Part shown: positions 1 to 6,639 of the stretch, in pieces
Layout of the letters: each line of letters opens with the position of its first letter
How positions within the stretch are numbered: position 1 is the stretch's first letter
Assembly: GCA_023427865.1 (NCBI GenBank)
Contig: JAEYZV010000120.1
Coordinates: forward strand, 1-15,906
Reading direction: 5' to 3'
DNA from: Acidobacteriota bacterium
GTDB taxonomy: Bacteria; Acidobacteriota; Vicinamibacteria; Vicinamibacterales; Vicinamibacteraceae
Length of the DNA: 15,906 bases
Translations under genes and position numbers: made by a program
The notes under the pieces: generated by a model
Databases searched by the model: none
Told to the model about the DNA's origin: nothing
Seen by the model: only the letters and a program-made list of their open reading frames with translations

Positions 1-367
1 GTCGGGCCTTGCCCGACGGTCATCCCATCGCCCGGGGGGCGACGGCTACGTACGCGACCCGCGCCCGGCGGCGTGCGTTCAGCGCAGGCCCTGCAGCCCA
101 CTCAAGAATCGATCGAACCTCAGGGTGGCGGGTTTGTCGGCGCCGACGCGCCATCGCGTAGAGCGGACGGCCTCGTCCGCCCTCCATTCCGCTATTCGTC
201 TGGCGAACCGCTTGACACCGCGCACAACCGGATCGACCATCAACGCACCCACTCGAGCAAGAACGATCCACGGTGCGTGGACGCCAGGGCTTCAATCCCG
301 GAGCGGCTGCCGCGTCCTCGACCGTGCTCGTCCTTTCGTCACCCGACGAAGGGAAGGAGGAGCCGCG
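1..367. other. Gene-free leader region with hairpins
   Basis: I see no convincing gene here; the open frames have atypical composition and no ribosome binding site. The stretch holds several perfect inverted repeats. One is at 1-17 (arms GTCGGGC and GCCCGAC, 3-base loop), another at 28-42 (arms TCGCCC and GGGCGA, 3-base loop), and another at 163-180 (arms GCGGACG and CGTCCGC, 4-base loop). A 12-bp palindrome, GTCGGCGCCGAC, lies at 136-147. None is followed by a T tract. The first could be the terminator hairpin of a gene lying to the left of the window, but this cannot be decided from here. Confidence 0.5.
352..360 (+). promoter_or_regulatory. Strong Shine-Dalgarno of the small secreted protein gene
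   Basis: GGAAGGAGG lies 7 bases before the ATG at 368. It is one of the best ribosome binding sites in the window. It decides the start codon against the upstream in-frame ATG at 125, which would add 81 residues of non-coding appearance before the signal peptide. Confidence 0.85.
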
Positions 368-907
368 ATGGTGTGCTCACGTCTTCAATTGCGAGGAGTA
401 TGGCTGATTGTCGCTCTGGCGGTCGCGATCCTCGGCGGCGGCGACCGGACGGCCTTCGGGGCGATGCGGTCCATGGCGGCCAAGTCCGCAGGGTGGCAAC
501 TGCGTGCGGAAAGTTCCGGTTGTCGGGCCGTCCGGTTCACCGTCCGCAGCGGTCAGGTCACCCCACTGCTGTTTGCCGGAACGGTTTCTGGCGACATCTC
601 CGGCACGGTCGAACTCACCTTCGCTCCGCCTCCATTCAAGTTCGCAGGCGTGACGATCGCTAACAGTGGGACCGGGCATTGGCAAGTCAGCAGCGACTTC
701 TGGCCTGGCGTCGTCACCTTCGAGACCAGTTTCAAGAACCGGAACATCAATACGGACCGGCCCGGGTCGTCCGCCGTGGTGTTCGAGAACATCGGCGAGC
801 ATCGGGGCACCGACGGCGTTGAAAGGGCAAATTTCAGCTACATAGGGTCCATAGATGTGACCATCCTAGAAGCGGTTCACGACTACCACGGCGTGATCTG
901 CCTCTGA
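368..907 (+). CDS. Small secreted protein of unknown function
   Basis: This is a 179-residue protein whose family I do not recognise. The N-terminus is a clear signal peptide: a basic n-region (residues 1-9, with Arg5 and Arg9), a hydrophobic core (WLIVALAVAIL, 12-22), and a likely cleavage near residue 32 (AFGA). The mature part is rich in short hydrophobic, glycine and threonine stretches, as in an all-beta secreted domain. It has two cysteines, Cys52 and Cys178 (the second-last residue), which could form a disulfide closing the fold. The ATG at 368 is chosen for its signal peptide and strong Shine-Dalgarno. Codon use is less GC-biased than in the neighbours: two ATA and one CTA codon occur near the 3' end. 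Export is well supported; any function is open. Confidence 0.75.
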   Translation: MVCSRLQLRGVWLIVALAVAILGGGDRTAFGAMRSMAAKSAGWQLRAESSGCRAVRFTVRSGQVTPLLFAGTVSGDISGTVELTFAPPPFKFAGVTIANSGTGHWQVSSDFWPGVVTFETSFKNRNINTDRPGSSAVVFENIGEHRGTDGVERANFSYIGSIDVTILEAVHDYHGVICL

Positions 908-1393
908 TGGGGGGGGCGCGTCCCCGCAGCACTTCCGTTGGCCTGCGCGTTCGCGGGCTTGGTGTTCACTTCCGCTGCAGCTGTTCACGAGCGCGCGCCA
1001 ATTACCGGCCGGATCGACCCGCTGCCAGGTACCCAAGCTGGCACCGCCCTTGCTAAACCCGGGACTCGATGGCGGCAGACGGACCTGCTGGCCGGGAGAC
1101 TCCCGACGTTTCGGAGCTGGACCGCGAGGTGTCGCACAGCCGCGATGCCCCGCCTGTTCTCGTCTGGATCAGTGACTCCACCCCGCGTCGTATCGGCGCA
1201 CGGATGGCGCACGTCTCGCGCGCTGCACGACGATTCGAAGACAACGCTGTTGCCCGATCTGGGGAAGCTGCGCCCTGGACCAAGCTCGACCGCTATCTGG
1301 CGCCCGATGTGACCGGCAGTCACGCCGGCGGCAGCAGCGGCGCCGGGGCGCAGTCGGCGTGGGGCGCGATCCCTCGCGTGTGGGAGGCGGCAG
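908..1393. other. Intergenic region without a convincing gene
   Basis: These 486 bases separate the secreted protein from the histidine kinase. A run of eight G (909-916) follows the stop codon. The heptamer TGTTCAC is repeated directly at 963-969 and 982-988 (19-base period) and could be a regulator site. An open frame at 1069-1404 (111 codons) overlaps the kinase start by 11 bases. It has no clear ribosome binding site and no recognisable motif, so I do not call it a gene. I see no sigma70-type promoter with confidence. Confidence 0.4.
1383..1387 (+). promoter_or_regulatory. Shine-Dalgarno deciding the kinase GTG start
   Basis: GGAGG lies 6 bases before the GTG at 1394. It supports GTG as the initiator of the hybrid kinase. 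No in-frame ATG occurs before the first receiver domain begins. Confidence 0.75.
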
Positions 1394-3361
1394 GTGCCGT
1401 CTGAGCATCGCGGGGTCATCCTCAACGTGTGCGCCGACGACTCCACGCGTTCGGCGTCGAGCCAGACGCTGCGCGCCGCCGGCTACGAAGTCTGGGAGGC
1501 GTCGTCGGGCTACGACGCGCTGATGCTCGCGCGCCAGGCGCCGTCGCTGATCGTGATCGACCTGGCGCTGGCCGACCTCGACGGACTGGAGGTCAGCCGG
1601 CGTCTGGAAGCGGACCCGCGGACCGCACGCATCCCCGTCCTGCTGACATCGCCGACCTTCGTCTCGGCCGAGACCAGGGCGGAAGCTCTCGGCAGCGGCG
1701 CCGACGCCTGCCTCGTCCAGCCGATCGCGCCCGGCGAGCTCGTGACCACCATCCGCCGGTTGCTGCGCGCGCAGGACTGCGACACGAGCGTCCTCGAGGC
1801 GAGCACCGAATGGCAGCGCACGTTCGACGCGATCGCCGAGGGCGTGGCGATCCTCCGCGCCGACGGCATCATCCTGCGCACGAACCGGGCGTTGCGCGCC
1901 TTGATGAAGACCGCCCCCGCCGAGGTGACGGGGCACGCTGTCCGGACGGTCTTCGCCGAACGTCTCGGCATCGCCGACCCCGTGCTCGACCTCGCACGAG
2001 ACGACGGCGACAGCCGACGCGCCGCGGAGGTTCGGGCCGGCGACTGCTGGTATCGGCTCGTGACCGATCCCATCCTGGATGAACGTGGTCATGCAGGTCG
2101 GTTCGTCCTCGTGATGACCGACATCACCAGCCTGCGCGGCCTTGCAGACGCCGAACGGCGCCGCGCCGACGAACTGCTCGAGGACAACCGTCGCAAGGAC
2201 GAGTTCCTCGCGATGCTCGCCCACGAACTGCGCAATCCGCTCAACGCCATTGCCGCGGCCACCGCGCTGCTCGAACGGGAGAACGTCACCGACGACCACC
2301 AGACGCGGGTCCGCACGACGATCACGCGGCAGGTGACCCAGCTGTCCCGACTCGTGGACGACCTGCTCGACGTCTCTCGGCTGACGCGCGGCCGCATCCA
2401 GCTCCAGAAGGAGCCGACGGAGCTGAAGGCCATCCTGCACGAGGTGGCCCAGTCGGCGCGGCCGTACATCGACGCGCGCCGGCAGCCGCTGATCCTCGAC
2501 CTGCCCGAAGAGCCCGTGCACGTGGTCGGCGACAGCCTCCGTCTCGCGCAGGCGCTCGCCAACCTCGTGGCCAACGCGAGCAAGTTCTCCGACGTGGCGC
2601 GGCGCATCCTGCTGCGGTGCGAGATCGACAGGCAGGACGAGAGCCACCCGCTGGCCATCGTCCGCGTCGTGGACGAGGGCATCGGCGTCGAGCCGTCGAA
2701 GCTCGAAAGCATCTTCGAACCATTCGTGCAGGGCGACACCAGCCTTGCACGATCGGAAGGCGGCATCGGCATCGGCCTGACGATCGCCCGTCGCATGGTG
2801 GAGCTCCACGACGGCGAGCTCACCGCGCACAGCGCCGGACTCGGCACCGGCACCGAGTTCCGCGTGACGCTGCCGCTCGCGATCGGGCGGGAGGCAAACG
2901 CGGCGACGCCCTCGGCGATCGACGGGTACCTGCGTGAGTACAGCCCCCCGTCACTCCTCGACGTGCTCGTGGTCGAGGACGACGAGGACGCGGCGGAGCT
3001 GATGCGGGCGCTGTTCGCCGCCGTCGGCCACCGAACCCGTGTGGCCCGCGACGGCATCAGCGGCCTGGCCGAGGTGCTCGCCCATCCACCGGACGTCGCC
3101 TTCGTCGACATCGGCTTGCCGCGCATGGACGGCTACGAGGTCGCCCGCACGATAAGACGGTCGGACCAGGGCAAAAACGTGTTCCTCGTGGCGCTGACCG
3201 GCTATGGGCGCCCGGAGGATCGAGCCCGCGCGCTCGACGCCGGCTTCGACGTTCACCTGGTCAAGCCGCTCGAAATCAGTCGGATCACCGAGATCATGGA
3301 ACACCGGCCGTCACGGATGAGTCCGCCTGAGCTTGGCGGGGCGCCGAGTCGCCCGCATTGA
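1394..3361 (+). CDS. Soluble hybrid histidine kinase (REC-PAS-HisKA-HATPase-REC)
   Basis: This 655-residue sensor kinase has no membrane segment, so it should act in the cytoplasm. The N-terminal receiver (about 8-125) has an acidic pair at Asp15-Asp16 and a phospho-acceptor Asp56, but Gln109 stands where receivers carry the conserved lysine. A PAS-like sensor follows (about 138-250). The HisKA H-box AHELRNPLN carries the autophosphorylated His277. The ATPase domain shows the N-box Asn394, the G1 box DEGIGVE (Asp427), the F-box IFEPFVQ and the G2 box GGIGIGL (456-462). The C-terminal receiver (about 522-645) is complete: Asp529-Asp530, acceptor Asp572, Lys624. Both ends carrying receivers suggests an input from another kinase and an internal phosphorelay. 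No partner regulator is adjacent, so it is an orphan and its signal and output are unknown. The domain assignment is secure. Confidence 0.95.
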   Translation: MPSEHRGVILNVCADDSTRSASSQTLRAAGYEVWEASSGYDALMLARQAPSLIVIDLALADLDGLEVSRRLEADPRTARIPVLLTSPTFVSAETRAEALGSGADACLVQPIAPGELVTTIRRLLRAQDCDTSVLEASTEWQRTFDAIAEGVAILRADGIILRTNRALRALMKTAPAEVTGHAVRTVFAERLGIADPVLDLARDDGDSRRAAEVRAGDCWYRLVTDPILDERGHAGRFVLVMTDITSLRGLADAERRRADELLEDNRRKDEFLAMLAHELRNPLNAIAAATALLERENVTDDHQTRVRTTITRQVTQLSRLVDDLLDVSRLTRGRIQLQKEPTELKAILHEVAQSARPYIDARRQPLILDLPEEPVHVVGDSLRLAQALANLVANASKFSDVARRILLRCEIDRQDESHPLAIVRVVDEGIGVEPSKLESIFEPFVQGDTSLARSEGGIGIGLTIARRMVELHDGELTAHSAGLGTGTEFRVTLPLAIGREANAATPSAIDGYLREYSPPSLLDVLVVEDDEDAAELMRALFAAVGHRTRVARDGISGLAEVLAHPPDVAFVDIGLPRMDGYEVARTIRRSDQGKNVFLVALTGYGRPEDRARALDAGFDVHLVKPLEISRITEIMEHRPSRMSPPELGGAPSRPH

Positions 3362-3398
3362 TCTTGTTTATGGCTGGCGCCGCGACATACTCCTTCGC

Positions 3399-3407
3399 GT
3401 TATAATC
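3399..3407 (+). promoter_or_regulatory. Candidate leuC promoter and LysR half-site
   Basis: GTTATAATC contains a perfect TATAAT (3401-3406) that ends 7 bases before the leuC GTG at 3414. Transcription would then begin at or next to the start codon, giving a leaderless mRNA. No good -35 lies 16-18 bases upstream. The identical 9-mer occurs on the minus strand in the lysR-leuA intergenic region (6578-6586), so it may also be bound by the LysR-type protein. Seen directly: the sequence and spacing. Inferred: its function. Confidence 0.5.
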
Positions 3408-3413
3408 CGAGGC

Positions 3414-4889
3414 GTGGGACACACGCTTCTCCAGAAGGTCTGGGACCGCCACACGGTTCGCCGGCTCCCGACGGGACAGACGCAGCTCTTCATCGGCCTG
3501 CATCTCGTGCACGAGGTGACGAGCCCGCAGGCGTTCGACGACCTGCGCCGGCGCGGCTGGCCGGTGCGATTTCCCCAGCGCACGTTCGCGACCGTCGATC
3601 ACATCGTGCCGACCGGCAGCCTTGCCCGCCCGTTCCAGGACACGATGGCCGAAGCGATGATGTCGGCGCTCGAGCGCAACTGCCGCGACTTCGGCGTGCC
3701 GCTGTACGACCACTCGACCGGCCGCCAGGGCATCGTCCACGTCATCGGCCCCGAGCTCGGGCTCACCCAGCCGGGCATGACCATCGCGTGCGGCGACAGC
3801 CACACGTCGACGCATGGGGCGTTCGGGGCCGTGGCGTTCGGCATCGGCACGTCGCAGGTGCGCGACGTGCTGGCGAGCCAATGCCTGGCCATGGAACCCC
3901 TGAAGGTGCGGCGCATCCGCGTCGACGGCAGGCTGCCGCGCGGCGTGTACGCCAAGGACGTGATCCTCGAGATCATCAGGGTGCTCGGCGTGAAGGGCGG
4001 CGTGGGCTACGCGTACGAGTACGCGGGCACGGCGGTCGACGCCATGTCGATGGACGAGCGCATGACCATGTGCAACATGTCCATCGAGGGTGGCGCGCGG
4101 GTCGGATACGTCAACCCCGACGAGACGACGTTCGCGTACATGGAAGGGCGGCCGTTCGCGCCGCAGGGCGAGGCGTTCGCGCGTGCGAAAGACTGGTGGC
4201 GCTCGATCGCGAGCGACGCCGACGCCCGCTACGACGATGACGTGCAGTTGCAGGCCGACACGCTGAGTCCGGTCGTCACCTGGGGGCTGCACCCCGGACA
4301 GTCGGTTGGCGTGGACGAGCGCGTGCCGGTGCCCTCCGACGTGCCGACCGAAGAGCGTCCGCTCGTGGAGGAGGCGCTGCAGTTCATGGGCTTTGCGCCC
4401 GGGCAGGCGATCGAAGGCACGAAGATCGACGTGGCGTTCGTCGGCTCGTGCACGAACTCGCGGCTCTCGGACCTGCGTGAGGCGGCGCGGTTCGTGCGCG
4501 GACACAAGGTGTCGCGGCACGTGCGCGCGATGGTGGTGCCGGGCTCGCAGTCGGTGCGCGCTGCGGCGGAAGCCGAGGGCCTGCACGAGGTGTTCATCGA
4601 GGCCGGGTTCGACTGGCGGGGCTCGGGCTGCTCGATGTGCCTGGGCATGAACCCCGACAAGCTGCAGGGACGCGAGATGAGCGCGTCGTCGTCCAACCGC
4701 AACTTCAAGGGCCGGCAGGGGAGTCCCACCGGTCGCACGTTGCTCATGAGCCCGGCGATGGTGGCGGCAGCGGCCGTGGCTGGCGAGGTCGTGGACATCC
4801 GCAAGTCCGATCCGGTGGCCGCCGAGTTCCGGGACGGGCGCGCGCGTTCGCCGGACGCGCCGGGCGTGGCGTCGGGAGGTGTGGCATGA
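3414..4889 (+). CDS. leuC: 3-isopropylmalate dehydratase large subunit
   Basis: LeuC pairs with LeuD to isomerise 2-isopropylmalate to 3-isopropylmalate, the second committed step of leucine synthesis, using a [4Fe-4S] cluster. It is 491 residues, a normal length for the bacterial enzyme. The three cluster ligands are visible as Cys346 (VGSCTNSR) and Cys406/Cys409 (SGCSMCLG), matching the known spacing of the aconitase superfamily. Other signature stretches are VDHIVPT, ACGDSHTSTHGAFG and SSNRNFKGRQG. I chose GTG 3414 because the product then begins GHTLLQKVWD like other LeuC proteins; the frame is open further upstream but there overlaps the kinase end. The only purine stretch before it (GAGG, 3409-3412) is too close to serve as a Shine-Dalgarno. 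The stop overlaps the leuD start as ATGA, so the two are translationally coupled. Confidence 0.97.
   Translation: MGHTLLQKVWDRHTVRRLPTGQTQLFIGLHLVHEVTSPQAFDDLRRRGWPVRFPQRTFATVDHIVPTGSLARPFQDTMAEAMMSALERNCRDFGVPLYDHSTGRQGIVHVIGPELGLTQPGMTIACGDSHTSTHGAFGAVAFGIGTSQVRDVLASQCLAMEPLKVRRIRVDGRLPRGVYAKDVILEIIRVLGVKGGVGYAYEYAGTAVDAMSMDERMTMCNMSIEGGARVGYVNPDETTFAYMEGRPFAPQGEAFARAKDWWRSIASDADARYDDDVQLQADTLSPVVTWGLHPGQSVGVDERVPVPSDVPTEERPLVEEALQFMGFAPGQAIEGTKIDVAFVGSCTNSRLSDLREAARFVRGHKVSRHVRAMVVPGSQSVRAAAEAEGLHEVFIEAGFDWRGSGCSMCLGMNPDKLQGREMSASSSNRNFKGRQGSPTGRTLLMSPAMVAAAAVAGEVVDIRKSDPVAAEFRDGRARSPDAPGVASGGVA
4874..4879 (+). promoter_or_regulatory. leuD ribosome binding site inside the leuC end
   Basis: GGGAGG lies 6 bases before the leuD ATG at 4886, inside the last codons of leuC. 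Together with the ATGA overlap this supports coupled synthesis of the two dehydratase subunits. Confidence 0.8.
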
Positions 4890-5494
4890 GTGGGGCCGTA
4901 CGCATCGAGCGTGTCGAGGGGCGCCTCCTCCCGCTGCGCGGGCACGACATCGACACCGACCGCATCATCCCCGCGCGGTTCCTTCGCGTGGTCACCTTCG
5001 AAGGACTCGAGAAGCACGCGTTCGAGGACGACATCGCGTCGCGCGCCCAGCAGGGCGACGCGCATCCGTTCGCGCAGGAGCGCTTCGCCGGCGCGCGGAT
5101 CCTCGTGGTGAACCGCAACTTCGGCTGCGGGTCGTCGCGTGAGCACGCGCCGCAGGCGCTGCACCGCTGGGGCATCCAGGCGGTGGTCGGTGAGTCGTTC
5201 TCCGAGATCTTCTTCGGCAACAGCCTCGCCATCGGGCTGCCGTGCGTGACGGCGTCGCCGGCCGATCTCGAATGGCTGCAGGCGCGTGCCGAGGCGGAGC
5301 CCGGCGACGAGGCACAACTGGACCTGACACAGGGCACCCTGCGGGTCGGCGATCGCTCGATCGCCGTCTCGGCTCCTCGTGCGGCGCTGGAGGCATGGAC
5401 CACCGGGGCGTGGGATGCCACGGGCCTCCTGCTCGAGGACGAAGCGGCGGTCCGCGACACCGCGGCGCGCCTGCCATACGTCAGCGGCTTCTGA
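4886..5494 (+). CDS. leuD: 3-isopropylmalate dehydratase small subunit
   Basis: LeuD is the swivel-domain subunit that completes the isopropylmalate isomerase with LeuC and contributes to substrate recognition. It is 202 residues, usual for the bacterial long form. Typical features are GHDIDTDRIIPARFL (about 19-33), the central NRNFGCGSSREHAP loop, and the stretch ESFSEIFFGNSLAIGLP. The start overlaps the leuC stop and has a good Shine-Dalgarno (4874-4879). The gene ends convergently with the LysR-type gene across a 113-base gap that contains a strong hairpin. Assignment is secure. Confidence 0.97.
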   Translation: MSGAVRIERVEGRLLPLRGHDIDTDRIIPARFLRVVTFEGLEKHAFEDDIASRAQQGDAHPFAQERFAGARILVVNRNFGCGSSREHAPQALHRWGIQAVVGESFSEIFFGNSLAIGLPCVTASPADLEWLQARAEAEPGDEAQLDLTQGTLRVGDRSIAVSAPRAALEAWTTGAWDATGLLLEDEAAVRDTAARLPYVSGF

Positions 5495-5510
5495 CGCGTT
5501 CCGGTAGGGC

Positions 5511-5533
5511 CCGCGGTCCCAGCGGGGCCGCGG
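5511..5533. terminator. Hairpin between convergent leuD and lysR
   Basis: A 10-bp stem (5511-5520 with 5524-5533) closes a 3-base AGC loop; one pair is a T-G wobble. It lies 16 bases after the leuD stop and 74 bases after the end of the convergent LysR-type gene, so it could stop transcription from both sides. There is no T tract, so it is not a classical intrinsic terminator. It is preceded by GTAGGGC, the reverse complement of part of the 25-bp repeat units at 9037-9111, so it might be a REP-like element. Confidence 0.5.
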
Positions 5534-5607
5534 CGACGTCACAGGTGCGGGGCCACCAACCGGTCGCAGGGTCCGGATCGTCAGGGATTGTGGCCGGGAT
5601 CGCCGCC

Positions 5608-6519
5608 CTACTCCCCGGCAGCGATCTCCGTCGACACGTCCTTCTCGATGCGGCGCGCCACGTCGAGGAACGCCAGGGCGGCGTGCGACAGCTGCGCATG
5701 CTCCGGGTACACGAGGCGCAGGTGCCGCGGCAGCCGGACCTGCGCCACCGGCACTGCCGACAGGCGCCCCGTCGTGATCTCGGCGATGGCGCAGCGGCGC
5801 GGCAGCAGCGCGACGCCGAGGTTCATCTCCACGGCGCGCTTGATGCCATCGATGCTCGGAAGCGCGAGCGTGATGTTCAGCTGCTCGTGCCGCTGCTCGA
5901 ACAACCGGAGGACGCGCTCGCGAGCCGGGGACGCCTCGTTGTGGGCGATCACGTCCTGGCGCCCGAACTCCGCCATGGTCACCTGCGAACGCGTCGCGAG
6001 CGGATGTCCCGGTGACGTCAGCATCACGAGCTCGTCGTCGCCGATCACGATCGACGCCAGCCCCTTCTCGGCCGGCGGGAAGCTGAGGACGCCGACGTCC
6101 AGGCTGCGCTGCAGGACCTCGACGCCAATCTGGCGACTGGGCACGCGCCGGATGTCGACCTGCACCCTCGGGTGCGCCTGGCGGAACTGTTCGACCACGG
6201 GGAGCACGACGTGCACGGCGGCCTCGTTGGCGCCGAGGAGCACGCGTCCACGCTGCAGGTCGCGGAGCTCGCGCACGGCGCTGTCGGCTTCCTCGGCCAG
6301 ACGCATGAGGCGCTGCGCGTAGTCGAGCAGCACGCGGCCGGCCTCGGTGAGCTTGCCGTCCTTGGCGGCGCGGTCGAACAGCCGTTCGCCCAGGTGGTCC
6401 TCGAGGCGCCGGATGGCCTGGCTCACGGCGGGCTGGGTCCGATGCAGGCGCGCGGCAGCCTTCGAGAAACTGCGTTCCGAGGCGACAGTCAGAAATACCT
6501 GCAGTTCAGCGAGATCCAT
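5608..6519 (-). CDS. LysR-type transcriptional regulator, probable leucine cluster regulator
   Basis: This 303-residue protein has the standard LysR layout. Residues 1-60 form the winged helix-turn-helix (FSKAAARLHRTQPAVSQAI, then RLEDHLGERLFDR). A linker helix follows, and residues about 90-295 form the periplasmic-binding-like effector domain. The ATG at 6519 has GGGAGGG 11 bases upstream on its strand (6531-6537). The gene is divergent from leuA and convergent with leuD, so it is embedded in the leucine cluster. LysR proteins commonly control the divergent neighbour and respond to a pathway metabolite, so leuA is the likely target and an isopropylmalate or a related acid a possible effector. 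The effector is inference; family membership is certain. Its own promoter probably overlaps the operator, allowing autoregulation. Confidence 0.93.
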   Translation of the reverse strand: MDLAELQVFLTVASERSFSKAAARLHRTQPAVSQAIRRLEDHLGERLFDRAAKDGKLTEAGRVLLDYAQRLMRLAEEADSAVRELRDLQRGRVLLGANEAAVHVVLPVVEQFRQAHPRVQVDIRRVPSRQIGVEVLQRSLDVGVLSFPPAEKGLASIVIGDDELVMLTSPGHPLATRSQVTMAEFGRQDVIAHNEASPARERVLRLFEQRHEQLNITLALPSIDGIKRAVEMNLGVALLPRRCAIAEITTGRLSAVPVAQVRLPRHLRLVYPEHAQLSHAALAFLDVARRIEKDVSTEIAAGE

Positions 6520-6560
6520 CGAATGGGTCGCCCTCCCGGGCGCGAGTCTCCTGCGGCAGC

Positions 6561-6586
6561 GATTATAATTCCAGAAAGATTATAAC
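6561..6586. promoter_or_regulatory. Candidate LysR operator and divergent lysR/leuA promoter
   Basis: Two AT-rich boxes stand out in GC-rich DNA. TTATAAT (6563-6569) and ATTATAA (6579-6585) form a perfect inverted repeat with a 9-base spacer. GATTATAA is also directly repeated at 6561-6568 and 6578-6585 (17-base period). Because ATTATAAT is itself palindromic, it can serve as a -10 box on both strands. No convincing -35 is found for either direction; TTGACT at 6588-6593 is the only close match, but it lacks a good -10 downstream. That fits an activator-dependent promoter. The dyad is not the textbook T-N11-A LysR motif, so binding is inferred from position and symmetry. Confidence 0.6.
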
Positions 6587-6623
6587 CTTGACTAACAGGT
6601 GCCCATCCGGGGAATGTGGCACT

Positions 6624-6629
6624 GAGGAG
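6624..6629 (+). promoter_or_regulatory. Ribosome binding site choosing the leuA ATG
   Basis: GAGGAG lies 10 bases before ATG 6640. The in-frame GTG at 6616 has no comparable site and would add eight residues not typical of LeuA, so ATG 6640 is preferred. Confidence 0.7.
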
Positions 6630-6639
6630 ATTTGTCCAC

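Noticed and set aside
1069..1404. 111-codon frame just before the histidine kinase
   Set aside because: There is no clear Shine-Dalgarno, no motif and unusual composition. Its 11-base overlap with the kinase start is suggestive of coupling but not enough to call a gene.
1169..2830. Long open frame on the minus strand opposite the histidine kinase
   Set aside because: It lies antisense to a clear multi-domain kinase with intact motifs. Its predicted protein is a low-complexity His/Arg/Asp-rich shadow, as expected from high GC at third codon positions.
3333..3413. Upstream extension of leuC to an earlier start
   Set aside because: It would overlap the kinase gene, span the TATAAT box and add 27 residues not found in LeuC proteins.
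3294..4586. Long minus-strand open frame opposite leuC
   Set aside because: Its composition is a codon-bias shadow of leuC and it shows no recognisable domain or ribosome binding site.
6616..6639. GTG start for leuA eight codons upstream
   Set aside because: The good ribosome binding site (6624-6629) would lie inside this extension. ATG 6640 gives the typical LeuA N-terminus.
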